Part shown: piece by piece, positions 1 through 9,179 of the stretch
How the letters are laid out: each line of letters begins with the position of its first letter
Position numbering within the stretch: position 1 is the stretch's first letter
Source of the DNA: Carnobacterium sp. CP1
GTDB taxonomy: Bacteria > Bacillota > Bacilli > Lactobacillales > Carnobacteriaceae
Direction of reading: 5' to 3'
NCBI RefSeq assembly: GCF_001483965.1
Contig: NZ_CP010796.1
Coordinates: 620,001-684,000 of the forward strand
DNA length: 64,000 nt
The notes under the pieces: model-generated
What the model was told of the DNA's origin: nothing
Seen by the model: only the letters and a program-made list of their open reading frames with translations
Databases searched by the model: none
Program-made: the position numbers and the translations under genes

Positions 1-399
1 TAACTTTGCAGCTTCGATCACTTGAAAAGAAAGCCCACGGTCAGTAAACTTGCTATCAATGACGGTTACATCTGTATCCGTCATTTGAGCAGCCTGTCTA
101 GCCGCATTAACTGTGCCGCTTAATGATTCAGTCATATGGATCGAAATCACTTGTCCGCCGTTTTCTCCTAGTTTGTTGTATGTTTCTAGAAATCTTCCTA
201 ATGGAGGTTGGCTCGTTTTCGGTAATTCTTTGGCTGTCGCCATTCGCTCCATAAATACATCTTTTTGAATCGTTTCTCCGTCTACGTAAGTGTCTTCATC
301 CACTAAAATCGTTAAAGGCAAAACATGGATATTTAATTTTTCCAATTCTTCTGGACTTAATTGAGCAGATGAATCCGTTACGATTGTTATGTTCTTCAT
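1..399 (-). CDS. DegV/FakB family fatty acid-binding protein (partial, C-terminus cut off)
   Basis: The visible 133 codons begin MKNITIVTDSSAQL, the typical DegV start, with the TDSS motif near residue 8 and a TSQPP motif near residue 60 that in this family binds the lipid carboxylate. The family (about 280 residues) carries acyl chains to the kinase FakA so that exogenous fatty acids can be phosphorylated. The reading frame is open to the window edge, so less than half of the protein is seen. The ATG at 397-399 is preceded by a weak purine-rich stretch. It is transcribed away from the hemolysin III-type gene. Which FakB paralogue this is cannot be told. Confidence 0.85.
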   Translation of the reverse strand, partial: MKNITIVTDSSAQLSPEELEKLNIHVLPLTILVDEDTYVDGETIQKDVFMERMATAKELPKTSQPPLGRFLETYNKLGENGGQVISIHMTESLSGTVNAARQAAQMTDTDVTVIDSKFTDRGLSFQVIEAAKL

Positions 400-585
400 T
401 TTTCTTTCATCCCATCTTTCTTCCTGCAATTTATTTAAAAATCATGTTATACTGAAAAAACACCCACTTATTTTATCGTTCCATACCCTAATTTATACAT
501 AGAATAGTATAACAGATTCTCTAATCAGCGTATACTCAATCTATAGTGAGTCACTCTATAAACAGTATTGGCAGGAGGTAGTCAA

Positions 586-1248
586 ATGGAAAAAAAATCT
601 TTGAAGAATAACCCCGATTTTACCAAAACCTACTTGATCACCAATGAAGTGTTTAATGCAATCACTCATGGTATCGGCTTTGGATTAAGCATTGCTGGTC
701 TAGTCATTTTACTTTATAAAGGTTCTCAAACCGGCACTGCTCTTGAAATCGTTTCATATGCTATTTATGGCGCCACACTCATTCTTTTATATCTATGTTC
801 AACACTTTACCACAGTTTAGCATTTACACCGGCTCGCAAGCTCTTTAAAATATTTGATCATATGAGTATTTTTCTTTTAATTGCAGGAACCTATACTCCT
901 TATACCTTAATTACTATTGGCGGAGCTCTGGGATGGACACTTTTCGGAATAGTTTGGGCAATCGCGATTCTTGGAGTCCTTTATAAAGCCATCTGGATCA
1001 ACAAATTCCAAAAATATTCTACTTGGTTGTATATTGCTATGGGTTGGTTATGTGTTTTCGCTTTGAAACCTATGTATTTGGGATTGGGTACTAAAGGTTT
1101 TACTTTGCTCGTATTGGGCGGTTTATCTTTCACGATTGGAGCTATTTTCTATAGCTTGCGAAACATTAAATACATGCATGTGCTGTGGCATCTATTTGTC
1201 TTAGCCGGTACAGCCTTTATGTACTTTTCAATTCTTTTTTATGTTTGA
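586..1248 (+). CDS. Hemolysin III family (PAQR-like) integral membrane protein
   Basis: 220 residues with about seven hydrophobic segments. The family signature is clear: NEVFNAITHGIG near the N-terminus, a STLYHS motif with His after segment 2, and a C-terminal HVLWHLFV motif; these conserved His residues (with Ser/Asp) define the PAQR/HlyIII metal site. The ATG at 586 is chosen over the upstream in-frame TTG at 568 because AGGAGG at 573-578 lies 7 nt before it. The name comes from a Bacillus cereus haemolysin; in most bacteria the role is undefined membrane homeostasis, so haemolysis should not be inferred. Monocistronic, ending in a shared terminator. Confidence 0.9.
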   Translation: MEKKSLKNNPDFTKTYLITNEVFNAITHGIGFGLSIAGLVILLYKGSQTGTALEIVSYAIYGATLILLYLCSTLYHSLAFTPARKLFKIFDHMSIFLLIAGTYTPYTLITIGGALGWTLFGIVWAIAILGVLYKAIWINKFQKYSTWLYIAMGWLCVFALKPMYLGLGTKGFTLLVLGGLSFTIGAIFYSLRNIKYMHVLWHLFVLAGTAFMYFSILFYV

Positions 1249-1283
1249 TTTTTTTCTGCTGCTGCTGATAAATCACAGTCAAC

Positions 1284-1320
1284 TAAAAAGGCCTCCAGCT
1301 TTTGTGCTGAAGGCTTTTTT
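1284..1320. terminator. Bidirectional intrinsic terminator between the hlyIII-type gene and folA
   Basis: The arms GGCCTcCAGC and GCTGaAGGC flank a short loop, with A-rich sequence on the left and T-rich on the right, so it can serve both convergent genes. Confidence 0.8.
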
Positions 1321-1336
1321 AGTCGAGTGTTTTTAG

Positions 1337-1825
1337 TCAGTTTCGCGTATACGTTTCAAATTGGTGCGGGTATTTATTGCGATCATCTGTTATTCCTTGC
1401 TCCACATTCACTAGTTTCCATTGAGTCCAATCTATTTCAGGAATAAACGTATCTCCTTCAAATTCCCCATCGATCATTGTTCGGTGCAGCAAATCTGCAT
1501 CGCCCATAAACTCTTTAAAAACACCTGAACCGCCGGTAATAAATAAGTCGTTCTCATAATCCTTAGCGAAATCCAATACCTCTTGGCGGCTATGCATGAT
1601 CAAAACACCTTCCGCCTGATACTCTTTATCGTTGGTCATTACGATATTGATGCGGTTGGGTAAGGGACGTTTATTCATCCCTTCGAACGTTTTTCTGCCC
1701 ATCACAACAGCATTTCCTTGTGTCATTTCTTTAAAATACTTTAGATCATTCGGCAAATACCAAGGCAACGTTCCTTTGTTGCCGATAACACCGTTACGAT
1801 CTTGCGCCCATAGAAAAGCAATCAT
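1337..1825 (-). CDS. folA: Dihydrofolate reductase
   Basis: 162 residues, normal for bacterial DHFR. It reduces dihydrofolate to tetrahydrofolate with NADPH and is the target of trimethoprim. Visible landmarks: the N-terminal strand IAFLWAQDRNGVIG, LPWYLPNDLKYF with the catalytic acidic residue (D), the NADPH-binding VVMGRKTFEGM, and FITGGSGVF. It follows thyA by 30 nt on the same strand, the usual thyA-folA pairing: thymidylate synthase makes dihydrofolate and DHFR recycles it. It ends at the shared terminator. No resistance-type change can be judged by eye. Confidence 0.97.
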   Translation of the reverse strand: MIAFLWAQDRNGVIGNKGTLPWYLPNDLKYFKEMTQGNAVVMGRKTFEGMNKRPLPNRINIVMTNDKEYQAEGVLIMHSRQEVLDFAKDYENDLFITGGSGVFKEFMGDADLLHRTMIDGEFEGDTFIPEIDWTQWKLVNVEQGITDDRNKYPHQFETYTRN

Positions 1826-1855
1826 GTTTACCCCTTCTTTCCTTTGTGATCTATC

Positions 1856-2803
1856 CTAAACTGCAATCGGAGCTTTGATCCCCGGATGCGGATGGTACTG
1901 TTCAATTTGAATATCATCCATTTCAAAATCGAAAATACTGGTTTTGTTTTCATTTAATTTCAATACTGGAAAGTCTTTGGGTTCACGTTTTAATTGTTTC
2001 GTCATTTGTTCGATATGATTAGAATACAAATGAGCATCGCCTAAAGTATGAATAAACTCTCCTACTTCTAACCCTGTCTCATGAGCGATCAAATGAGTTA
2101 AAAGCGCATAGCTGGCAATATTAAAAGGAACACCTAAAAAAATATCCGCGCTTCTTTGATAAAGTTGACAGCTCAACTTTCCATCAGCTACGTAAAATTG
2201 AAATAACGTATGACAAGGCGGCAAAGCCATATTCGGCACATCTTCTGGATTCCAGGCAGAAACGATCAGACGTCTAGAATCAGGTGTTGTTTTTATCATT
2301 TCAATAACTTGTTTCAATTGATCGATCGTTTCTCCTTGCGTTGTTTTCCAGTGACGCCATTGCGAACCATAAACGTTTCCTAATTCTCCATACTGAGCTG
2401 CAAAAGTTTCGTCTTCCAAAATCCGTTGACAAAAAGTTGCCATTTCTGTTTGGTAAAGTTGGTTAAATGCTTCGTCGGCCAATGCTCTACGTCCGAAATC
2501 GGTCATATCCGGTCCATGATAATCTGTGCTTTTTATATAGCGTTCAAACGCCCACTCGTTCCAAATATGGTTATTGTGTTGTAATAGATAGCGGATATTC
2601 GTATCGCCTTTGATAAACCACAATAACTCACTTTTGATCAGACCAAAAGGCACTCGTTTGGTCGTCAGCAGAGGAAAGCCTTTTTGGAGATCAAAGCGCA
2701 TTTGATACCCAAAAAGACTATTTGTTCCTGTTCCTGTTCGATCGGTCTTTTTACTGCCTTCTTTCAATACATTTTTACCTAAATTCAGATATTCGGTTTC
2801 CAC
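1856..2803 (-). CDS. thyA: Thymidylate synthase (ThyA, folate-dependent)
   Basis: 315 residues, the longer form with an insertion as in Lactobacillus casei ThyA. It methylates dUMP to dTMP using 5,10-methylene-THF. The nucleophile is Cys in [12 protein letters not shown], preceded by the phosphate-binding [10 protein letters not shown]; the N-terminal DRTGTGT loop and the C-terminal [10 protein letters not shown] are intact. It lies 21 nt downstream of the ABC-F gene and 30 nt upstream of folA, which suggests one transcript. Nothing unusual is seen. Confidence 0.97.
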   Translation of the reverse strand: METEYLNLGKNVLKEGSKKTDRTGTGTNSLFGYQMRFDLQKGFPLLTTKRVPFGLIKSELLWFIKGDTNIRYLLQHNNHIWNEWAFERYIKSTDYHGPDMTDFGRRALADEAFNQLYQTEMATFCQRILEDETFAAQYGELGNVYGSQWRHWKTTQGETIDQLKQVIEMIKTTPDSRRLIVSAWNPEDVPNMALPPCHTLFQFYVADGKLSCQLYQRSADIFLGVPFNIASYALLTHLIAHETGLEVGEFIHTLGDAHLYSNHIEQMTKQLKREPKDFPVLKLNENKTSIFDFEMDDIQIEQYHPHPGIKAPIAV

Positions 2804-2824
2804 AATTGCTCCCCCTACATTGCT

Positions 2825-4732
2825 TTATTCATTTTCAAATTGACTTAAATATTCCCAACGCGCCATTTTTTGTTCTAATTGATTCTCACGACGCGTCAGC
2901 GTTTCTTGTAATTCTTGCAAACGCGTAAAATCACTGCTATTTTCCAGCATTTCATTTTTTGTAGTTTCAATATCGCTTTCTAAAGCAAAAAGGTCTTGTT
3001 CGATCGTATCCCATTCTTTTTTTTCTGCATACGTTAATTTAACTTTAGACCCTTTTTCTTCCGAGACCGTTTGTTTGTTTTCACTGCTATTTTCTTTGGG
3101 TTTATTTTTTTTATCTTGGCTATCCAACTTTGCAGTTTCTTCTTCTTGAATGTATTCTGTAATGCTGCCAAAGTAAGGAACCACTTTTCCATCCCCTTCA
3201 AAAATCAATAATTTTTCAGCTGTTTTATCAAGGAAATAACGGTCATGCGAGACCGAAATGACCGCTCCCGGGAAAGTTTCAATGTAATCTTCTAAAACAG
3301 TCAAAGTAGCGATATCCAAGTCATTGGTCGGTTCATCTAGCAATAAAACATTTGGTTGCTGCATCAATAATTTTAATAGATAGAGACGTCTTTTTTCGCC
3401 ACCCGACAATTTGCCGATAAGTGTGCCATGAGTATACTTTTCAAATAAAAACTGTTCTAGCAAGTTGGTAACACTGATTCGCTCTCCATTAGAAGTTTCA
3501 ACTTCTTCTCCAACTTCTTGCAAGAAAGAAATAACCCGTTTGTTAGGATCCATTTCTTCTGTCATTTGAGTATAATAAGCAATTTTCACTGTTTCTCCAA
3601 CGACAAGTACGCCCGAATCTAACGGAATACGTCCAGCCAAGACATTTAGTAACGTCGATTTTCCAGCACCGTTTTTCCCACTAATGCCAATCCGGTCTTT
3701 TGCTTGCACCAATAAATTAAAATCTTTGACAATTGGGTGACCAGCAAATTCCAGCGAGGCATCTTGTAAATCAAAGACCCGTTTTCCAATCCGAGCTCCC
3801 TCTAAATTCATCTCCACAGATTCATCTGTTTTGACTTGGTTTAAATTTTCTTCCAAATCAGAAAAACGATCGATTCTAGCTTGCTGTTTAGTTGTTCGAG
3901 CTTTAGCTCCGGTACGCATCCACGCTAATTCTTTGGTATACAGTTGTTTGCGTTTGTGTTCTGCTCGAATAGAGGCTTCTTGGCGTTCTGCTCTAGCGAT
4001 GATATATTTTTCATAATTTCCTGTATACATAATAGCTTTTCCGTGTGACAGTTCAATCATACGATTGACAATACGGTCTAAGAAATATCGGTCATGAGTA
4101 ACGAGCAGTAAAGCTCCTCGATAAGAACTAAGATAGTTTTCAAGCCACGTGATGGTCTCAAAATCTAAGTGGTTTGTCGGTTCATCTAATACTAATAGGT
4201 CCGGTTCTTGTATCAGGACTTGGGCCAAGCCTACGCGTTTTCTTTGCCCTCCGGAAAGAGTCGCTACTGATTGCTCTAAGTCGGTAATACCCAATCTCGT
4301 TAAAATCATTTTAGCGTTGGTGTCTGCCAGCCATGCATCATGATCGTTCATTCCTTGTTCTGCTTTTGAATAGGCATTTTGATAAGTTTCGTTCATTGGA
4401 TCTAAAATCAATTGTTCCAAAGCTTTCTCATAATTTCTAAGAGCCACTAAGATGGGCGTATCGCCTTCAAAAACAGCATCAAAAACGTTTTGTTCTGGGT
4501 TTAAATCCGGTTCTTGTAACAAATACCCCATTCGATACCCTTTTGGTGTTTGAATTTCGCCTTTTTCACCGCTGTCTCTGCCTGTAATAACATTTAATAA
4601 GTTGCTTTTACCTGTTCCATTGACGCCAATTAATCCGACACGTTCGCCTGTTTTAATAGAAAAACTGATATCGTCAAACAGTATTTTTTCACCGTATGTT
4701 TTTGTTAAATTGATTACTTTCATTTCTTTCAT
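2825..4732 (-). CDS. ABC-F family ATPase (Uup/YfmR type)
   Basis: 635 residues with two ABC cassettes and no membrane segments, so this is a ribosome-associated ABC-F protein rather than a transporter. Cassette 1 has GVNGTGKSNLL, LSGGQRKRVGL and LLVLDEPTNHLD; cassette 2 has GKNGAGKSTLL, LSGGEKRRLYL and LLLDEPTNDLD. A charged linker is followed by a C-terminal coiled coil (about the last 75 residues), the Uup-type extension. Uup/YfmR proteins relieve difficult translation events. The start at 4732 (MKEMKVINL) is chosen for its GGAG about 8 nt upstream; an in-frame start 21 codons earlier has none. First gene of the thyA-folA transcript. A resistance-type ABC-F is less likely because of the C-terminal extension. 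Confidence 0.9.
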   Translation of the reverse strand: MKEMKVINLTKTYGEKILFDDISFSIKTGERVGLIGVNGTGKSNLLNVITGRDSGEKGEIQTPKGYRMGYLLQEPDLNPEQNVFDAVFEGDTPILVALRNYEKALEQLILDPMNETYQNAYSKAEQGMNDHDAWLADTNAKMILTRLGITDLEQSVATLSGGQRKRVGLAQVLIQEPDLLVLDEPTNHLDFETITWLENYLSSYRGALLLVTHDRYFLDRIVNRMIELSHGKAIMYTGNYEKYIIARAERQEASIRAEHKRKQLYTKELAWMRTGAKARTTKQQARIDRFSDLEENLNQVKTDESVEMNLEGARIGKRVFDLQDASLEFAGHPIVKDFNLLVQAKDRIGISGKNGAGKSTLLNVLAGRIPLDSGVLVVGETVKIAYYTQMTEEMDPNKRVISFLQEVGEEVETSNGERISVTNLLEQFLFEKYTHGTLIGKLSGGEKRRLYLLKLLMQQPNVLLLDEPTNDLDIATLTVLEDYIETFPGAVISVSHDRYFLDKTAEKLLIFEGDGKVVPYFGSITEYIQEEETAKLDSQDKKNKPKENSSENKQTVSEEKGSKVKLTYAEKKEWDTIEQDLFALESDIETTKNEMLENSSDFTRLQELQETLTRRENQLEQKMARWEYLSQFENE

Positions 4733-5008
4733 ACTTAATCTCCACTTTCCCATAACTAGCACGCATTTTTTAATCTGCTTTATTCTAACATACATTTACT
4801 CAATTTTATAGAGAGCGAACACCGTACAATCCAAAGCGATTCGGTTCTTTCAGCTTTCTAAAGGCAGTTCAGAAACGGAAGATCCAAATTTGAAAAGTCG
4901 GTTGATAGTTTTGTTCTATTGGTTAGTTTTAACGAACAGTTGTATAGCTATTGCTTTAACTTTGCAGCTGTCCGTTAAATATTGACGGTTCACTCAGAAA
5001 GTTCTTAA

Positions 5009-5048
5009 AACAAAAGCCGGAGCTGAGACTCATGTCTCAACTCCGGCC
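5009..5048 (-). terminator. Intrinsic terminator after the uracil-DNA glycosylase gene
   Basis: A long hairpin with arms GCCGGAGcTGAGAC and GTCTCAaCTCCGGC around TCAT, followed on the minus strand by TTTTGTTTT. The adjoining gap 4733-5008 shows no gene. Confidence 0.85.
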
Positions 5049-5065
5049 TAAAGACTAGCTGTAAT

Positions 5066-5710
5066 TTAAGATAAGTAAGTTTTAAATAGAGCCAAATCTT
5101 CGTAAATCATCTCTAATAACTGACGATTATAAAAAATAGACGCTGGATGAAAAGTCGGAAATATCCGGTACTGTTCCGTTGTCCAGGTGTAAGTAGTGGC
5201 TTCTGGAGTAGCTAACTTTTGAATGGGTCCTTCATACAACTGACCATGAAGCTGCATGATTTTCGCCTGGTTTCCGATTAAACGTTGCAACCCTACATTG
5301 CCCATTGTTAAAATAATCGGCGGATCAATGGTTTTTATTTCATAATCTAGCAACGGCGCATGTGCTATTATTTCTTTTTTAGTCGGCGTTCGATTGTATT
5401 TGCGCATAAAACGTTCTCCAGTTTTTCTATCTATTTTCTCTTTTTCTTGATAAGGTCGACTTCTAAAAGTACTGGTAATAAAAACTTCTTCACGAGTAAC
5501 CTCTAGGAAATCAAAAAACTTCATCAATTCTATTCCTGCTCTGCCTGTGAAAGGAATACCGTTTAAAGATTCAACTTCTCCAGGAGCTTCACCTACCAAC
5601 ATAAAACGCGGGTGGATTGGCCCTATTCCCCATAAAAAGCCTTCCACTGGAAAGTGTGCGCTTCGTTTTTCAGCTAATTCAATCAACTCTTCAGTTAAAA
5701 TAGTCTCCAT
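5066..5710 (-). CDS. Uracil-DNA glycosylase family protein lacking the iron-sulfur cysteines
   Basis: 214 residues. The family 4/5-like motifs are present: VGEAPGEVE at about 38-46, IPFTGRAG just after, and the C-terminal HPASIFYNR. These remove uracil from DNA in the superfamily. Family 4 enzymes carry four Cys for a 4Fe-4S cluster; here there is no Cys at all, and the usual K-C-R-P segment reads FRSRP. A cluster-free branch of the superfamily is therefore likely. The gene stands alone between its terminator and a short gap. Activity on uracil is inferred; it could act on another damaged base. Confidence 0.8.
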   Translation of the reverse strand: METILTEELIELAEKRSAHFPVEGFLWGIGPIHPRFMLVGEAPGEVESLNGIPFTGRAGIELMKFFDFLEVTREEVFITSTFRSRPYQEKEKIDRKTGERFMRKYNRTPTKKEIIAHAPLLDYEIKTIDPPIILTMGNVGLQRLIGNQAKIMQLHGQLYEGPIQKLATPEATTYTWTTEQYRIFPTFHPASIFYNRQLLEMIYEDLALFKTYLS

Positions 5711-5822
5711 TTCTTAACAGCTCCTTTCTCCTCCTATTCTACCAATCCTTTCTTATGATACAAACTTAAAGGCAATGGCTGTTTCTGCTTATGAGACTCC
5801 AGCAAAGAAAGCCTCTCATATA

Positions 5823-5868
5823 AAAAGGAAAGAGCTTATCCTCGTATATCAGATAAGCTCCTTTTTTA
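5823..5868 (-). terminator. Intrinsic terminator after fhs
   Basis: Arms GAGCTTATC and GATAAGCTC with an A/T-rich flank; on the minus strand the hairpin runs into TTTCCTTTTTA. Confidence 0.8.
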
Positions 5869-5871
5869 TTG

Positions 5872-7551
5872 TTAAAATAAGCCCTTGATTTCTCCATCCT
5901 CCGTAATATCCATTTGCAGAGCCGCTGGCTTCTTAGGTAATCCGGGCATGGTCAACACTTGTCCGGTTAACGCTACAATGAATCCTGCACCTAATTTTGG
6001 AACAAACTCTCTGATAGTAACATCAAAACCTGTAGGACGACCTAACTGGGTTGGATCATCGGATAAGGAATACTGAGTTTTTGCCATACAAATGGGAAGA
6101 TGATCCCATCCTCTTTCCGCGAAAGTTTGCATTTGTTTCTTGGCTTTTTTACTAAACTGCACACCGGAACCACCATAAATATCAGTGACGATCGTGGTCA
6201 CTTTTTCTTGAATGGTTCTTTTTTTCATATCATAAAGTGGAACAAAATCAGATGATTGCTTCTCAGCCGTTTCGATGACGGCTTTAGCTAATTCAATTCC
6301 TCCTACTGGGCCTTTTTCCCAAACAGAAGTGAGGGCAACCGGGACACCTAGCGCTTCAATCATTTCTTTTAAACAAGTTTCTTCTTTTTCGGTATCTGAT
6401 GAAAATTCATTGATGGCTACTACAACAGGCAGTCCATAATTTTGCATATTCTCAATATGCTTTTTCAAATTTGCAAACCCTTTTTTTAGCGCTTCGATGT
6501 TTTCATGCGCTAATTCAGTTTTTACGACGCCTCCGTGCATTTTCAAAGCACGGATAGTCGCAACAATGACGACTACATCTGGAGCTTTTTCCAATTGCGG
6601 AACTTTAATATCTAGAAATTTTTCTGCACCCAAGTCTGCACCAAACCCAGCTTCAGTTACAGTATAGTCGGCTAGTTTCATAGCTGTCTGAGTCGCTAAA
6701 ACACTGTTACAGCCATGAGCGATATTTGCAAATGGGCCACCATGTACTAAGGCAGGTGTATGGTATAAAGTCTGTACTAAGTTTGGCTTGATAGCATCTT
6801 TCAGCAATAAAGCTAAAGCTCCTTGAACTTTCAGGTCAGCAACCGTCACCATTTGACGATCATAAGTTTCGCCAATGACAATATGTGAAAGACGGTTCTT
6901 TAAATCATCTATATCAGTAGCCAAACATAGAATAGCCATCATTTCACTAGCGACAGTAATATCGAAGCCATCTTCACGAGGAACGCCATTAAAACGTCCG
7001 CCAAGTCCAACCACGATATTTCTTAATGCACGATCATTTAAATCTAATGCGCGTTTCCAAGTGATGGTTGCTGGGTTGATCTGACAGCCATTTCCTTGGT
7101 AGAGATGATTGTCAATAAAAGCCGATAGGGCATTGTTAGCTGCAGTCAAAGCATGCATATCTCCTGTGAAGTGCATATTGATGTCTTCCATCGGCATCAC
7201 TTGCGCATAACCTCCTCCTGCTGCCCCGCCCTTCATCCCCATCGTAGGTCCTAGTGAAGGTTCTCTCAACGCTAAAATAGTAGATTGCTCTAAATAGTTC
7301 AATGCATCAGCCAGTCCAACCGAAACAGTGGTTTTCCCTTCTCCAGCTGGAGTAGGATTGATAGACGTAACAAGCACCAGTTTTCCTGCTGGCTTTTTTT
7401 GGCCAGCTAATTGGTTGATGCGTTTTAAATTGATTTTAGCTTTGTACTTACCATATAGTTCTAAATCGTCTTCTATTAAATTTATTTTTTCTGCGATTTC
7501 AACAATGGGCAACATTGTCGATCGCTGAGCTATTTCAATATCCGATAACAT
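5872..7551 (-). CDS. fhs: Formate--tetrahydrofolate ligase
   Basis: 559 residues, the usual length. It makes 10-formyl-THF from formate, ATP and THF, supplying purine synthesis and initiator-tRNA formylation. The family P-loop TPAGEGKTT is at about residues 64-72, followed by [19 protein letters not shown] and, further on, [14 protein letters not shown], all strongly conserved. The ATG at 7551 (MLSDIEIAQ) is preferred over a start 11 codons upstream because GGAGAG lies about 7 nt before it. It is monocistronic and divergent from the cold shock gene. Confidence 0.97.
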   Translation of the reverse strand: MLSDIEIAQRSTMLPIVEIAEKINLIEDDLELYGKYKAKINLKRINQLAGQKKPAGKLVLVTSINPTPAGEGKTTVSVGLADALNYLEQSTILALREPSLGPTMGMKGGAAGGGYAQVMPMEDINMHFTGDMHALTAANNALSAFIDNHLYQGNGCQINPATITWKRALDLNDRALRNIVVGLGGRFNGVPREDGFDITVASEMMAILCLATDIDDLKNRLSHIVIGETYDRQMVTVADLKVQGALALLLKDAIKPNLVQTLYHTPALVHGGPFANIAHGCNSVLATQTAMKLADYTVTEAGFGADLGAEKFLDIKVPQLEKAPDVVVIVATIRALKMHGGVVKTELAHENIEALKKGFANLKKHIENMQNYGLPVVVAINEFSSDTEKEETCLKEMIEALGVPVALTSVWEKGPVGGIELAKAVIETAEKQSSDFVPLYDMKKRTIQEKVTTIVTDIYGGSGVQFSKKAKKQMQTFAERGWDHLPICMAKTQYSLSDDPTQLGRPTGFDVTIREFVPKLGAGFIVALTGQVLTMPGLPKKPAALQMDITEDGEIKGLF

Positions 7552-7721
7552 ATGTACTCTCCTTTCAACTAAACGAGCAGACACGTACTAAATTTGTTTT
7601 CTCGTTTGTTTCTATCTGCTTTAAATTATACAACACTTGCTTAAAAAGAAAAACCTTGCTTCTTATTCTTGGCAAATAAACTTGTTAAATATTCAATTGG
7701 CTCAATTTCATTGAAATCTAT

Positions 7722-7750
7722 TTGACGGAAGCGGTTAATCTTCCTATAAT
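7722..7750 (+). promoter_or_regulatory. Sigma-A promoter of the cold shock gene
   Basis: TTGACG at 7722-7727, a 17-nt spacer, and a perfect TATAAT at 7745-7750. Transcription would start near 7757, giving a leader of about 85 nt, in keeping with the long structured leaders of csp mRNAs. Confidence 0.85.
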
Positions 7751-7841
7751 GTAGATAAGCCATCATTCTTGTATCCTCTTTATTTTATATGCACAAGTTG
7801 GCTTAAGTTTAAATAAACTCATCATTAAGGGGGACTTACAG

Positions 7842-8051
7842 ATGGAAAATGGAGTAGTTAAATGGTTTAGCAACGAAAAAGGATATGGTTTCATTGAATA
7901 TAATGAATCAGACGATGTCTTTGTGCATTTTACCGGAATCGAAGGAGAAGGTTTTAAAAGCTTATCAGAAGGTCAGCAGGTTACTTTCGATATTGTGGAA
8001 GGCAACAGAGGCCTGCAAGCGACAAACGTGATCGTAATTGAAAATGTTTGA
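7842..8051 (+). CDS. Cold shock protein (CspA/CspB family)
   Basis: 69 residues forming a single cold shock domain. The RNA-binding motifs are KGYGFI (RNP1, about 17-22) and VFVHF (RNP2, about 28-32), and the protein starts with the typical GVVKWF. Such proteins bind single-stranded RNA/DNA and keep mRNA unstructured in cold or stationary cells. A GGGGGA Shine-Dalgarno lies before ATG 7842. It has its own strong promoter and terminator, so it is monocistronic. The specific paralogue (A, B or C) cannot be assigned. Confidence 0.95.
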   Translation: MENGVVKWFSNEKGYGFIEYNESDDVFVHFTGIEGEGFKSLSEGQQVTFDIVEGNRGLQATNVIVIENV

Positions 8052-8106
8052 TTTTTGAATGCTTCTGCTTATCAAGTATTAGATAGTTCACTAAAACTTT
8101 CTAAAT

Positions 8107-8143
8107 AAAAAACGATAAACTCTATCGAGTTATCGTTTTTTAT
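8107..8143. terminator. Intrinsic terminator between csp and ebsA (bidirectional)
   Basis: AAAACGATAACTC-type arms (AACGATAA/TTATCGTT with extended A and T runs on both sides) serve the convergent csp and ebsA-like genes. Confidence 0.8.
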
Positions 8144-8159
8144 CGCCTCTGCAGCCTTT

Positions 8160-8603
8160 TCATACTTGGTTGATTGCCTCTGCTGTTTCAATTAAGACAG
8201 CTGGAGCCAGTTGTTGAATCGCCGTTACCAACTTTTTCTTGTTTTTTTGATTCAAATAAAAGACAAGAGGTTCTGCGGAATCAGCAAATTCTGCTTGAAT
8301 GGTGCGCTGTTCTGACAAAACTAATTTAGACAAAAGAAACATCGAATAACTCTTTTTTTTGAAGCCTCTAAAATAAGTTAGTTCAAAGGAGTCTTTTGAA
8401 AGCTTTAGTGTAGAACCAAATCCAAAATACAGCAGAATCAGACAAGTAACGCTCATAAAAATGCTAATACCAGAAAAATGTTGTCCTTCTAGAATACCAA
8501 TAAGACTGATAAAAAAAGTTAACCAACAAATCGACCAATAAATAATTTGGAAAGCTGGTTCCAAGGAGAGACGAACTTTTAATGCTAATTCTGCTTTAAC
8601 TAT
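8160..8603 (-). CDS. ebsA: EbsA-family membrane protein, probable ATA start
   Basis: About 147 residues if it starts at 8603. Two hydrophobic helices (IIYWSICWLTFFISLIG and ISIFMSVTCLILLYFG) precede a soluble, basic C-terminal part. Spacing, length and the IIYWS entry into helix 1 fit the enterococcal EbsA family, which is named as pore-forming but is poorly characterised. The open frame can be extended to a TTG at 8654, but that codon sits inside a good promoter (TTGGAC, 17 nt, TATGAT), so it would not be on the mRNA. The only strong Shine-Dalgarno (GGGGG) lies 8 nt before an in-frame ATA at 8601-8603. It diverges from the RNase H-like gene; ebsA next to an RNase H-like gene is also seen in enterococci. 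Confidence 0.7.
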   Translation of the reverse strand: MVKAELALKVRLSLEPAFQIIYWSICWLTFFISLIGILEGQHFSGISIFMSVTCLILLYFGFGSTLKLSKDSFELTYFRGFKKKSYSMFLLSKLVLSEQRTIQAEFADSAEPLVFYLNQKNKKKLVTAIQQLAPAVLIETAEAINQV

Positions 8604-8642
8604 TTGGCATTCCCCCGCTTCATCTAATGAAACTACACACTT

Positions 8643-8671
8643 ATCATAGCACAACTTTTTCTTAAGTCCAA
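8643..8671 (-). promoter_or_regulatory. Predicted promoter of the ebsA-like gene
   Basis: On the minus strand TTGGAC, a 17-nt spacer ending in TGC (extended -10), and TATGAT. It covers the TTG that would otherwise be the longest start of the gene. Confidence 0.65.
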
Positions 8672-8699
8672 TTGAGAAGTATAGAAAGGATCAGACTTT

Positions 8700-9110
8700 A
8701 TGTTGCGAATGTATACAGATGCTTCTACAAAAAACAACCCCGGTCCGAGTGGTGCAGGAATCGTTTTAATTGCCGATGGCTTACATGAACAGTTAGCTAT
8801 TCCGCTCAAAGGAGAACTGAGCAATCATGAAGCTGAGTTCGAGGCGCTCATGACGGGGTTAATATATTTGTCAGAACACAATTACACAAATCAGTCGTTA
8901 TTGATTTTTTCAGATAGTAAGATTGTCGTAACGGCTATTGAACGCAATTACGTAAAAAACAAGGTCTTTCAAGCATACCTCACCAGCATCAATCAGCTGT
9001 TGCGCTTGTTTCCGTCGTTTATGATTCAATGGATTCCTGAATCTCAAAATAAAGAAGCCGATCACTTGGCGCGTCAAGGGCTCAATAAGCACATGAAAAC
9101 ACGCCATTGA
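8700..9110 (+). CDS. RNase HI-like (reverse transcriptase-like) protein
   Basis: 136 residues with the RNase H fold. The four acidic catalytic positions are visible: D in MYTDAS (about 6), E in NHEAEFEA (about 44), D in IFSDSKIV (about 70) and D in EADHLARQ (about 122). It lacks the basic handle of E. coli RNase HI, as in the YpeP/EbsB group. The role is presumably cutting RNA in RNA:DNA hybrids. The Shine-Dalgarno AAAGGA precedes ATG 8700. It is monocistronic, divergent from ebsA. A true RNase HII/HIII presumably lies elsewhere, so this could be accessory. Confidence 0.85.
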   Translation: MLRMYTDASTKNNPGPSGAGIVLIADGLHEQLAIPLKGELSNHEAEFEALMTGLIYLSEHNYTNQSLLIFSDSKIVVTAIERNYVKNKVFQAYLTSINQLLRLFPSFMIQWIPESQNKEADHLARQGLNKHMKTRH

Positions 9111-9123
9111 TGCCTGCTAAACT

Positions 9124-9163
9124 AAAAAAAGCTATGAATCCTAATAGGATCATAGCTTTTTTA
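9124..9163. terminator. Bidirectional intrinsic terminator
   Basis: Arms AAAAGCTATGA and TCATAGCTTTT around a short loop, flanked by A and T runs, between the convergent RNase H-like and DUF975 genes. Confidence 0.85.
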
Positions 9164-9179
9164 ACTGCCAGTTTCTTCT

